Positions 7,702 through 13,891 are shown, numbered from the stretch's first letter. The stretch: DNA of 13,891 bases from Candidatus Cloacimonadota bacterium (GCA_029932755.1 JAOZPK010000056.1:1-13891), one strand, 5' to 3'. Made by a program: numbers and translations. Notes: a model not told the origin generated them from the letters alone.

Positions 7702-8631
7702 TTAACGATTTAAAGAAAGCTCTATGATCTTATAAAGAAGTTCCTTAAAACTTATACCTGCTTCTTTGGCAGCCATTGGAGTTAAACTTAATTGCGTCAT
7801 CCCGGGCAAGGTGTTAACTTCTAAAAAATAGAAATCTTTTCCATCATAACGGAAATCAACCCTTCCATAGATCTCGCACCCGAAAAGAGTAAAGACATCC
7901 ATAGCTTGTTTCTGAATGATCGACACTTCATCACTATTAAGTTTAGCAGGAACTTCGTAGATCGTTTTACCTTTTGTATATTTATTTTTATAATCATACC
8001 AGCCATCATTTGGAATTATCTCGACAACCGGTAATGCTTTTTTTTCTAATATTGTAACTGTGAGTTCTCTTCCGTCTATAAATTGCTCAATAATTACCTT
8101 CTCGCTGTATTCAAAGGCATATTTTAATGATTCCTCCAACTCACTTTCTTCATTTATGATACTAATCCCAACTGATGAACCGGAATCGTTTGGTTTTATC
8201 ACCATCGGAAAGCCCACATGATTAATGATAGGTTTAAAATCATATTCATAATCTTTATAAACAAGTCTGCGTCTGGGAAGCTTAATTTTAATGTAATTTG
8301 CAAGAATGCCTGAAATATATTTATCCATTGAGATTGCACTGGCACGTTGGGCAGAACCTGTGAAAGGTATATTATTCAAAGTAAGGAGTGCCTGGATCCT
8401 GCCATCTTCACCTTCGGCTCCATGCAAACCGTTAAAGACTATATCCGGCTTTAGCTCATTTATTCTTTTTATCATTTCTGAGTAAGAATCAAATTCTGAC
8501 GGGTCTATTAATATAACATTTTTTCCATTTTCATTAAGAGCTTTCTTGATTTCTTTAGAAGAAGTTCTCGATACATCAGCCTCTTCAGAATATCCACCCG
8601 ATAAAATAATTATACTATCTAATTTAATCAT
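7702..8631 (-). CDS. ddl: D-alanine--D-alanine ligase
   Basis: Cytoplasmic ATP-grasp ligase joining two D-alanines for the peptidoglycan stem peptide. Its 309 residues match the usual length. The N-terminal fold shows IIILSGGYSEEADVS (Glu17 in the first D-Ala site), then FNGLHGAEGEDGRIQ near 66-80 and IPFTGS at 88-93. The ATP-grasp part has VIKPNDSGSSVGIS (144-157), the omega-loop YDYKNKY with Tyr218, GRVDF (Arg257, Asp259), and FLEVNTLPGMT with metal ligands Glu271 and Asn273. Tyr218 is the residue typical of D-Ala-D-Ala rather than D-Ala-D-lactate ligases. No Shine-Dalgarno sequence precedes the ATG. A TTGACA-N17-AATAAA candidate lies so close that its start point would fall about on the A of the ATG. 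It follows aroA by 48 nt, and the sensor module follows it by 20 nt. Confidence 0.95.
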   Translation of the reverse strand: MIKLDSIIILSGGYSEEADVSRTSSKEIKKALNENGKNVILIDPSEFDSYSEMIKRINELKPDIVFNGLHGAEGEDGRIQALLTLNNIPFTGSAQRASAISMDKYISGILANYIKIKLPRRRLVYKDYEYDFKPIINHVGFPMVIKPNDSGSSVGISIINEESELEESLKYAFEYSEKVIIEQFIDGRELTVTILEKKALPVVEIIPNDGWYDYKNKYTKGKTIYEVPAKLNSDEVSIIQKQAMDVFTLFGCEIYGRVDFRYDGKDFYFLEVNTLPGMTQLSLTPMAAKEAGISFKELLYKIIELSLNR

Positions 8632-8637
8632 ATACGT

Positions 8638-8666
8638 TTTATTCTTATCTAAAAGAATTATGTCAA
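8638..8666 (-). promoter_or_regulatory. Candidate promoter for ddl and the downstream sensor genes
   Basis: On the minus strand there is a perfect TTGACA (8661-8666), a 17-nt spacer and AATAAA (8638-8643), four of six matches to the -10 consensus. It lies in the 48-nt aroA-ddl gap. The expected start of transcription is 6-7 nt beyond the -10, which coincides with the ddl ATG at 8631, implying a leaderless mRNA. Confidence 0.4.
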
Positions 8667-8679
8667 GAATATTAAGATT

Positions 8680-9921
8680 TTAGTTTTTGATAGATTTCAA
8701 ATCATTTAAAAAATTCGGGTACGATTTGTCTACAGATGAAGCGTTTGTTACGATAAGTTGAGGGAATATCATCTTCAAAATATGAAATGCCATCACAAAT
8801 CGATGATCATTATAAGAACAGAGTGTTTCATTTCCGGGTATTCTACTTAATGGATTAATCGTTAACATCCCACCATTATAAGATATCTTTGCGCCAATAC
8901 TCGATAATTCCGCAACTAATGAATCAATTCTACTTGATTCTTTATATTTTAAATGCTCAATGTTTATAATAGTTGTTTTAGAATCTGCAAACAGTGCAAG
9001 TACAGCAAGTGTTGGAACTTGATCAGGCATATCAATCATATCAACAGAAATACCTATCAGTTCTCCACGGCTAACACTAATATTATCTTCACCTATCACT
9101 ATTTTCGCACCCATTTTTTCTAAGATGGATAGAAATTCATAATCCACTTGCAAAGAAGTTTTAGATATAGTATTTGTGGAAATTACAGACCTGCTTAATG
9201 CTCCTAAAGCCCAGAAATAACAAGCTGAAGAAAAATCCGGTTCTATTGTATATTCACTTAGATCATTATATTCCTGACCTGCTTCAATAAATATCCTGCT
9301 GCCGTCAAAATCTACAATAACCCCAAAATCCTGCATGATCTTAATTGTCATATCAATATAGGAACGAGAAACAATATTACCTTCTAAAAAAAGTTCTAGA
9401 TCATTTTTATAAGATGGGGCTATTAATAACAAGGAACTAATGAACTGACTCGAAATATCAGCTGAAACATCTATGATATCACCTTTTAAGTGTGAACCCC
9501 TTACTTTTAATGAATCATCTTCTATCTGAATTGAAGCATTCATTAGATTGAGGATATGCGTTAATGTCTCTATCGGTCTTCGTTTTAATTGATCTGAAAT
9601 ATTAATCTTGTATTTTGATTTATAGATTGCTGCTACTCTGGCAGTAAGAAACCTATATGCAGTACCGGAATCATTTATGAAAAGCTTACCCTTTGTATTC
9701 AATTTTCTGGGAGGTGTAACGATCCACGCATCTCCGTATTTATCTATCTTCAATCCTAATTTACAAAGATTATCTGCCATTGTTGCAATATCAGCACAGC
9801 TTGCAGGATTTATTATTTTTATCGAGTTCTTCAAATATGATGCAATAATAAGAACCCGATTCAAAATTGATTTCGAACCTTCTAATGTGATATGCCCTGA
9901 GATATCCAAATAATTTCTCAC
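8680..9921 (-). CDS. aroA: 3-phosphoshikimate 1-carboxyvinyltransferase (EPSP synthase)
   Basis: Sixth step of the shikimate pathway: adds enolpyruvyl from PEP to shikimate-3-phosphate on the way to chorismate. The 413 residues form the usual two-domain fold and the active-site motifs are intact. These are GSKSILNR (Lys17, Ser18, Arg22), NDSGTAYRF (Arg90), QLKRRPIETL (Arg115), SADISSQF (Ser157, Ser158, Gln159), MPDQVPTLAVLALFAD (catalytic Asp300), YKESSRID (Glu328, Arg331), NDHRFVMAF (Arg374) and VDKSYPNF (Lys399). The start is GTG at 9921 with GGAGAG just upstream. An ATG 8 nt earlier (9929) runs into a stop after four codons, so GTG is the only plausible start. The position of E. coli Pro101 is Phe91 here, in a GTAxRF pattern. 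It is the first gene of the minus-strand run, behind a good promoter candidate. Confidence 0.95.
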   Translation of the reverse strand: MRNYLDISGHITLEGSKSILNRVLIIASYLKNSIKIINPASCADIATMADNLCKLGLKIDKYGDAWIVTPPRKLNTKGKLFINDSGTAYRFLTARVAAIYKSKYKINISDQLKRRPIETLTHILNLMNASIQIEDDSLKVRGSHLKGDIIDVSADISSQFISSLLLIAPSYKNDLELFLEGNIVSRSYIDMTIKIMQDFGVIVDFDGSRIFIEAGQEYNDLSEYTIEPDFSSACYFWALGALSRSVISTNTISKTSLQVDYEFLSILEKMGAKIVIGEDNISVSRGELIGISVDMIDMPDQVPTLAVLALFADSKTTIINIEHLKYKESSRIDSLVAELSSIGAKISYNGGMLTINPLSRIPGNETLCSYNDHRFVMAFHILKMIFPQLIVTNASSVDKSYPNFLNDLKSIKN

Positions 9922-9943
9922 TTTCTCTCCATTTACTATGCAA

Positions 9944-9972
9944 AATTTAGTTAACTATCTAATATACGTCAA
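9944..9972 (-). promoter_or_regulatory. Candidate aroA operon promoter
   Basis: On the minus strand TTGACG (9967-9972), a 17-nt spacer and TAAATT (9944-9949) give a sigma70-like promoter, with start expected near 9937, about 16 nt before the GTG. This leaves just enough leader for the GGAGAG ribosome-binding site. It could drive aroA and, by read-through, the five genes behind it. Confidence 0.5.
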
Positions 9973-10043
9973 TAAACTATTTTTTTGTCTCTTTGAGAAG
10001 ATGCGCAAGCAAGAAGAAAATAATGGGGTAATTTATTTATATT

Positions 10044-10072
10044 TTGACAACAAACATATATATTCATTTATT
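10044..10072 (+). promoter_or_regulatory. Candidate promoter of the ABC transporter operon
   Basis: A perfect TTGACA (10044-10049), a 17-nt spacer and TTTATT (10067-10072), four of six matches to the -10 consensus. It lies in the divergent gap 9922-10101, about 30 nt before the ATP-binding gene. GAGG at 10091-10094 is the ribosome-binding site, 7 nt from the ATG. Confidence 0.4.
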
Positions 10073-10101
10073 TACTTATTATCTAAAAATGAGGTTTAAT
10101 A

Positions 10102-10785
10102 ATGTCTGATATTATAAATATTAAAAGCATGAAAAAAGAATACAAAATGGGTAAAATAACTGTTCCTGCTTTAAATGGTGTCAATATCTCCATAAATGAA
10201 GGTGAATTTGTGGCGATTATTGGTCCTTCCGGTTCAGGAAAATCTACTTTAATGCATATTATTGGTTGTTTAGACAAACCTACTGGTGGTAAGTATTCAC
10301 TTAATACCGAGCTTGTGAGCGAAATGAAAAAAGGTAAACTTGCTCAAATTCGAAATAAGCAAATTGGTTTTGTGTTCCAGACATTTAATCTTCTTCCTCA
10401 TTTGAATATTCTTAAGAACGTGGAATTACCCTTAATGTATGCCGGTTTCAGTAAGAAAAAGAGAACTAGTACTGCAAAGAAAGTTTTAGTTGAAGTCGGG
10501 CTGGGTGACCGTTTGAAACATAAACCTTCCGAACTTTCCGGTGGACAAAGACAGAGAGTTGCAATTGCCAGAGCCATTGTGAATAATCCAACTATTATCT
10601 TGGCTGATGAACCTACCGGAAATCTAGATACAGCTTCAGGTGGAGACATACTTTCCATATTCTCAGATCTAAATGATAAAGGACATACAATTATTATAGT
10701 AACACACGATCCAGCAGTTGCAAAACGAGCTAATAGAGTTATAAATATTGTTGATGGGCTGATACAAGATGGCAATATCTCTTAA
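10102..10785 (+). CDS. ABC transporter ATP-binding protein, LolD/MacB type
   Basis: Cytoplasmic ATPase subunit (227 residues) of a mechanotransmission-type (type VII) ABC system. All nucleotide-binding motifs are present: Walker A GPSGSGKST (41-49), Q-loop FVFQTFNLLPH (Gln93), signature LSGGQRQRVAIARA (145-158), Walker B IILADEPTGNLD (165-176) and the switch His202 in VTHD. The FNLLPHL and DEPTGNLD wording is typical of the LolD/MacB/FtsE group. Its stop codon lies inside the following permease gene (17-nt overlap), so the two are surely partners. No MacA-like adaptor or TolC is in the window, so the substrate (lipoprotein, peptide, drug or none) cannot be assigned and I give no gene symbol. 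Confidence 0.92.
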   Translation: MSDIINIKSMKKEYKMGKITVPALNGVNISINEGEFVAIIGPSGSGKSTLMHIIGCLDKPTGGKYSLNTELVSEMKKGKLAQIRNKQIGFVFQTFNLLPHLNILKNVELPLMYAGFSKKKRTSTAKKVLVEVGLGDRLKHKPSELSGGQRQRVAIARAIVNNPTIILADEPTGNLDTASGGDILSIFSDLNDKGHTIIIVTHDPAVAKRANRVINIVDGLIQDGNIS

Positions 10786-11995
10786 AGAAAATATCACTGT
10801 TGGATTCTCTGATTTCTGGTCTAGAAAGGTTAGAAGCATTATTACTGTAATGGGAATCGTTTTAGGGACAATGTCTATCATTGTGGTACTGTCGTTGGTA
10901 AAAGGAATTAATAATCAGACAATGAAATGGATGATGGAGCGCGGTGGATTGAGCAAAATTACCGTAAGCAGAAATTGGCAATATGATAAACCTGATTATG
11001 TAAGAAATTACTTCACCTGGAAAGAACTTGAGCTTATTCGGTCACTCATTCCCGAAGCCAAATATTTCAATCCTCAACAACGCCATTGGGTACGCCATTC
11101 CTACGAAGATAAAGAGTATAGAACTTCTGTGCATGGAGTTCTTCCCGATTTTTCTAAGATCGAGGAGTGGGATGTGCAGGAAGGCAGATTCCTCAGCACA
11201 TTTGATATAGATCAATCTAACGATGTTATTGTAATTGGAACTAAAGTAAAAGAAGAACTCTTTGGTAATAAAACGGCAGTTAACGAAGTAATAACTGTGA
11301 ATGATAGACGACTGAAAGTAATTGGTATAATGGCATTCAGGTATATGAAGAATAGTGGCGCAATTGGTAATGATAATGCCTTTTCTTATTTGAATAGACG
11401 CACATTTGTTCCCTTAACAACAATGATAAATAAGGGAACCGGAAGAGATAATATTTCTAGTTTCACACTCAAAGCTCAAGATGCAGAAAGTGCTCCGGCT
11501 TTACGTGAAAAATTGAGTAATATTGTTTTGAATTTAAGGAGAGGATTACCAGTTTTTGAAGTTGAATCTGCCAAAGAAGAAGCTGAAGAAATGGCTCAAA
11601 ACCAAAAAATGTTCCAAATGATCTTTTATATAATAAGCTTTATCTCATTATTGGTTGGTGCTATCGTGATCGCAAATATCATGCTGGCTACCATTCAAGA
11701 GAGAACACGTGAGATAGGGATAAGACTAACGGTGGGCGCAAGAAGAAGAGATATATTTGTCCAATTCCTTGTTCAGACAATATTAGTAACAACTATCGGT
11801 GGGATAGTAGGTATTGTTGTGGGATTATCACTTCTAGATCTTGTCAGTAATTTCTTAGGAATAGAACTTATAGCCGGTATTTCAATGATCTTCGTAGCAT
11901 TAATGGTTTCAGCTGGAGTAGGATTCGTTTCAGGAATTGTTCCAGCTATAATTGCAAGTAAATTAGACCCAGTAGAGGCATTAAGATATGAATAA
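10769..11995 (+). CDS. ABC transporter permease, MacB/FtsX family
   Basis: Permease partner of the preceding ATPase, 408 residues. It has the four-helix MacB layout: helix 1 at about 21-45 (IITVMGIVLGTMSIIVVLSL), a large periplasmic domain at about 46-280 of MacB_PCD type (DVQEGRFLSTFDIDQSNDVIVIG, then KVIGIM), and the FtsX domain with helices at about 282-305, 332-356 and 370-394. The conserved loop ATIQERTREIGIRLTVGARRRDI (about 307-329) contacts the ATPase. The C-terminus SKLDPVEALRYE is the family signature. The ATG lies 17 nt inside the ATPase gene without a clear Shine-Dalgarno sequence, pointing to translational coupling. Its own stop overlaps the next gene by 8 nt. Such permeases transmit force to periplasmic partners rather than forming a channel; the partner here is unknown. 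Confidence 0.9.
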   Translation: MAISLKENITVGFSDFWSRKVRSIITVMGIVLGTMSIIVVLSLVKGINNQTMKWMMERGGLSKITVSRNWQYDKPDYVRNYFTWKELELIRSLIPEAKYFNPQQRHWVRHSYEDKEYRTSVHGVLPDFSKIEEWDVQEGRFLSTFDIDQSNDVIVIGTKVKEELFGNKTAVNEVITVNDRRLKVIGIMAFRYMKNSGAIGNDNAFSYLNRRTFVPLTTMINKGTGRDNISSFTLKAQDAESAPALREKLSNIVLNLRRGLPVFEVESAKEEAEEMAQNQKMFQMIFYIISFISLLVGAIVIANIMLATIQERTREIGIRLTVGARRRDIFVQFLVQTILVTTIGGIVGIVVGLSLLDLVSNFLGIELIAGISMIFVALMVSAGVGFVSGIVPAIIASKLDPVEALRYE

Positions 11996-12998
11996 AAAAA
12001 TTATTAGTATTTTCAAAGCATTTAGAGATAAGTTTAAAGAAGAAGGAATTTATAAAGAATCGGCTGCCCTTACATTTGTAACATTATTGGGCTTCATCCC
12101 GTTCCTTATTTTCCTTATTTTCTTTTTACCGGAACTTCCCTTTCTTAAATTGGGTTCACAATTCAGTGACCTTTTAATCTCAATTTTCTTACCTGAATCT
12201 GCTGCACAGATCTCTGAATATGTATCACAACTGGCAACACAAAGGATCACGTTCAACCTTTTTAGTTTTGTAATTCTCATGGGAACTTCATACTCACTAT
12301 TTAAGATAATTAATGACTCCTTTGATAACATCTTAAATGTTCATGCCAAGCGTAAAAGAGGTGCTATTTTCAATTTTATTAAATTTCTTGGAATGGTTAT
12401 TTTTGGATCTCTCTTAATTTTACTTTTGCTTTCAACTACATCCCTACCGCTTGTTAGTAGATTCTTTGAAGTATCTTATTTTCAAAAAATGCTACTGCAT
12501 TTAACACCCTTCTTGATTCTATTCATTATCTTTAGCCTGGGATTTGCTTTTATTCCTACCATTAGAATCAGAACTAAATCCATTTTTATAGGTTCTGCCA
12601 TAGCTTCCGTTGTTTGGATTATTTTTAAAACTATCTTTAACTGGTATATAGCCACACTCACAAATACAGAACTTATCTTTGGCTATTTTGCTTCTATTCC
12701 TATCTTTCTCTTCTGGATTTACGCTAACTGGATAATCATATTATGTGGTGTGATCATAGTTTCAATTTTGGAAGGAAGACACAAGATCAAAGAGATACCG
12801 GAAAGTGATTTACAAACTGTAAGAATCACTTTTGAGAAACAGATAGATGAAAATAAATTCAGTGGTTTAAATAAAGCAATCCTTGATAGAGATGAAGTTA
12901 AATCTATTCTTAAAGAATTGCTGGCAGAAGAAGTTGAAGTGGAAACTGTAGAAAAAACTGAAACCCCAATAAATGAGTTTACAGAAAAAGACGAATAA
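11988..12998 (+). CDS. YihY/UPF0761 family inner-membrane protein
   Basis: Integral membrane protein of 336 residues in the YihY/BrkB family. Members were once called ribonuclease BN, which is a misassignment; the true function is unsettled. Six membrane helices are visible at about 28-48, 89-106, 131-152, 167-189, 196-222 and 231-259. Family landmarks are the early ESAALTFVTLLGFIPFL, FKIINDSFDNILNV between helices 2 and 3, the segment PTIRIRTKSIFIGS, and IPIFLFWIYANWIIILCG in helix 6. A roughly 75-residue hydrophilic, Glu/Lys-rich tail (about 262-336) follows and is probably cytoplasmic. The ATG overlaps the permease stop codon by 8 nt (ATGAATAA), so translation is coupled. No terminator follows; the next feature is the tRNA promoter. 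Confidence 0.88.
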   Translation: MNKKIISIFKAFRDKFKEEGIYKESAALTFVTLLGFIPFLIFLIFFLPELPFLKLGSQFSDLLISIFLPESAAQISEYVSQLATQRITFNLFSFVILMGTSYSLFKIINDSFDNILNVHAKRKRGAIFNFIKFLGMVIFGSLLILLLLSTTSLPLVSRFFEVSYFQKMLLHLTPFLILFIIFSLGFAFIPTIRIRTKSIFIGSAIASVVWIIFKTIFNWYIATLTNTELIFGYFASIPIFLFWIYANWIIILCGVIIVSILEGRHKIKEIPESDLQTVRITFEKQIDENKFSGLNKAILDRDEVKSILKELLAEEVEVETVEKTETPINEFTEKDE

Positions 12999-13011
12999 TT
13001 TTTTTCGCATC

Positions 13012-13017
13012 TATAAT
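13012..13017 (+). promoter_or_regulatory. Promoter -10 box of the tRNA-Ser gene
   Basis: A perfect TATAAT ends 9 nt before the first base of the tRNA, so transcription would begin about 2-3 nt upstream of the mature 5' end. I find no good -35 hexamer at 16-18 nt spacing (the region is the end of the yihY-family gene). The tRNA may also be reached by read-through from the operon before it. Confidence 0.6.
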
Positions 13018-13026
13018 AATTAAAGT

Positions 13027-13114
13027 GGAGACGTGTCCGAGTGGCTTAAGGAGCACGCTTGGAAAGCGTGTATGCGGCAACGTATCTAGGGTTCAAATCC
13101 CTACGTCTCCGCCA
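13027..13114 (+). tRNA. tRNA-Ser (anticodon GGA), CCA encoded
   Basis: An 88-nt class II tRNA. The acceptor stem is GGAGACG/CGTCTCC, with discriminator G and encoded CCA at 13112-13114. The anticodon arm is CACGC-TTGGAAA-GCGTG, so the anticodon is GGA, reading UCU and UCC. The long variable arm (ATGCG-GCAA-CGTAT) is diagnostic of serine, and the T arm AGGG-TTCAAAT-CCCT is canonical. The last 19 nt (13096-13114) are repeated at 13296-13314 and 13496-13514, but the gene itself is complete. Confidence 0.97.
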
Positions 13115-13314
13115 ACTTTTTTAATTCACAAATCTATACAAATTTAATGGATTGTTAATATAATTAAGAATACTGATTTGAACCCTTTCTCCTTGCTGAT
13201 TTCAACCACGAACCGGAATCTGATATTGAGCATTGCGAGATATTAGCGGTGAAGTAGCGCTGACAAGAAAAGAAACTCTGTTTCTTTGGATCAGCAATCC
13301 CTACGTCTCCGCCA
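13115..13314. repeat. Tandem 200-bp unit, copy 1, ending in a tRNA-Ser 3' end
   Basis: There are 181 bp of non-coding sequence, then a 19-nt copy (13296-13314) of the tRNA-Ser 3' end from the T loop through CCA. Inside lie GATTTGAACCCT (13175-13186), the exact reverse complement of tRNA bases 13088-13099, a perfect 8-bp hairpin (13269-13287), and an 8-bp inverted repeat (13193-13200 with 13290-13297). No open frame of note. Confidence 0.95.
13296..13314 (+). other. att-like 19-nt duplicate of the tRNA-Ser 3' end
   Basis: AATCCCTACGTCTCCGCCA, identical to the tRNA at 13096-13114 and to 13496-13514. Three direct copies at exact 200-bp spacing starting at a tRNA 3' end have the geometry of integrase attachment sites. 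No integrase is encoded in the window. Confidence 0.6.
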
Positions 13315-13514
13315 ACTTTTTTAATTCACAAATCTATACAAATTTAATGGATTGTTAATATAATTAAGAATACTGATTTGAACCCTTTCTCCTTGCTGAT
13401 TTCAACCACGAACCGGAATCTGATATTGAGCATTGCGAGATATTAGCGGTGAAGTAGCGCTGACAAGAAAAGAAACTCTGTTTCTTTGGATCAGCAATCC
13501 CTACGTCTCCGCCA
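13315..13514. repeat. Tandem 200-bp unit, copy 2, ending in a tRNA-Ser 3' end
   Basis: Reads as identical to copy 1 over the full 200 bp, ending in a third copy of the 19-nt tRNA-Ser 3' end at 13496-13514. Beyond 13514 the sequence changes at once (TTTAAAAATCGG instead of ACTTTTTTAATT), so the array stops here at two units. Confidence 0.95.
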
Positions 13515-13608
13515 TTTAAAAATCGGCTTACGAACGTTAGTGAGTAAATGATTTAAAAACGAGATTTGGCTTTGCGGTTATTCTTTCTTTCTATTACTCT
13601 CAGCAAAA

Positions 13609-13663
13609 CACACAAACTTCGGCTTGTTAAGCGAAGCGAACAAACGAAGTCATAAGAACTTTA
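13609..13663. repeat. 55-bp hairpin repeat, copy 1
   Basis: Identical to 13837-13891. The core 13616-13650 folds into an imperfect hairpin: ACTTCG pairs with CGAAGT and TTGTT with AACAA, around a loop AAGCGAAGCG. Similar sequence further left (ATTTGGCTTTGCG near 13564) suggests that the repeat begins earlier with an insertion or divergence. The stretch 13515-13608 otherwise holds no gene. Confidence 0.85.
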
Positions 13664-13698
13664 ATTTTATAAAAACATATCGGTTTTTTATCTTTTCC

Positions 13699-13813
13699 CG
13701 TCACTCTGAGGAATCTACTTGCTTATCTATTAACGAAGAGTCATGGGAAAATTGAATTAGTTATCAACTATCCTTCCTCAAGATAGCAACATGAGAGACT
13801 CGTCAGGATGACG
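13699..13813. repeat. 115-bp imperfectly palindromic element
   Basis: The left end CGTCACTCTGAGGAATCT and the inverted right end CGTCATCCTGACGAGTCT match at 14 of 18 positions. Similarity between the arms continues inward (CTTGCTTATCT against GTTGCTATCTT, both followed by a GAAG-containing stretch). This is the form of a REP/MITE-type non-autonomous repeat. No flanking target duplication is obvious and no coding capacity is seen. Confidence 0.6.
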
Positions 13814-13836
13814 ATAATTTGGCTTGCGAAGCAAAC

Positions 13837-13891
13837 CACACAAACTTCGGCTTGTTAAGCGAAGCGAACAAACGAAGTCATAAGAACTTTA
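13837..13891. repeat. 55-bp hairpin repeat, copy 2, reaching the window edge
   Basis: A perfect match to 13609-13663, with the hairpin core at 13844-13878. It is preceded by ATTTGGCTTGCGAAGCAAACC, a compact version of what precedes copy 1. It may extend past the window end. Confidence 0.85.

Noticed and set aside
9980..10010. TCTC-TTT-GAGA hairpin between the divergent operons as a terminator
   Set aside because: Only 4 bp and not followed by a T tract in either direction; both flanking genes read away from it.
11988..12998. YihY-family gene as ribonuclease BN
   Set aside because: The old RNase BN label was an error; this is a six-helix membrane protein without nuclease motifs.
13115..13514. 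Tandem units considered as a CRISPR array
   Set aside because: The 200-bp units are identical throughout with no variable spacers, the shared part is a tRNA end, and no cas gene is present.

Overview
The window is AT-rich (roughly one third G+C by eye) bacterial chromosome from a Gram-negative organism. There are Sec signal peptides, a large outer-membrane barrel ending in phenylalanine, a periplasmic FecR protein and peptidoglycan synthesis. Core genes look intact and Shine-Dalgarno sequences (GGAGG/AGGAG/AGAGG types) precede most of them. The mix of a FecR protein, a CHASE2 adenylate cyclase, a GTAxRF-type AroA and intergenic palindromic repeats would fit a member of the Fibrobacteres-Chlorobi-Bacteroidetes (FCB) group or a candidate phylum such as Cloacimonadota. 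That placement is an impression, not a demonstration.

Layout. (1) 1-1442, minus strand: dnaN, the replicative sliding clamp, whose last few codons lie beyond the window edge. It is preceded by an HU-family gene; a perfect 16-bp terminator hairpin separates the two. (2) 1443-1722: gene-free, with an imperfect inverted repeat and a -35-like TTGACA upstream of HU. (3) 1723-9921, minus strand: six tightly packed genes in the order aroA, ddl, a secreted protein of unknown function, a periplasmic FecR-domain protein, an Ig-plus-barrel outer-membrane protein, and a CHASE2 class III adenylate cyclase. Gaps are 48, 20, 9, 5 and 2 nt. The last four look like an envelope-to-cAMP signalling module attached to two envelope/aromatic biosynthesis genes. 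(4) 9922-10101: divergent promoter region. (5) 10102-12998, plus strand: a LolD/MacB-type ABC ATPase, its FtsX-family permease and a YihY-family membrane protein, joined by overlaps of 17 and 8 nt. (6) 13027-13114: tRNA-Ser(GGA) with encoded CCA and a TATAAT box just upstream.

(7) 13115-13891 has no gene but is the most unusual part. The last 19 nt of the tRNA (part of the T arm through CCA) recur twice more at exact 200-bp intervals. They form two identical tandem 200-bp units with attachment-site geometry. Further on are two copies of a 55-bp hairpin repeat, 228 bp apart, flanking a 115-bp imperfectly palindromic element. The second 55-bp copy reaches the window edge.

How the parts may work together: FecR, the 352-residue secreted protein and the outer-membrane protein are all exported, while the cyclase puts its CHASE2 sensor in the periplasm and its catalytic domain in the cytoplasm. 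Together they could report an envelope condition as cAMP. No cAMP effector is present in the window.
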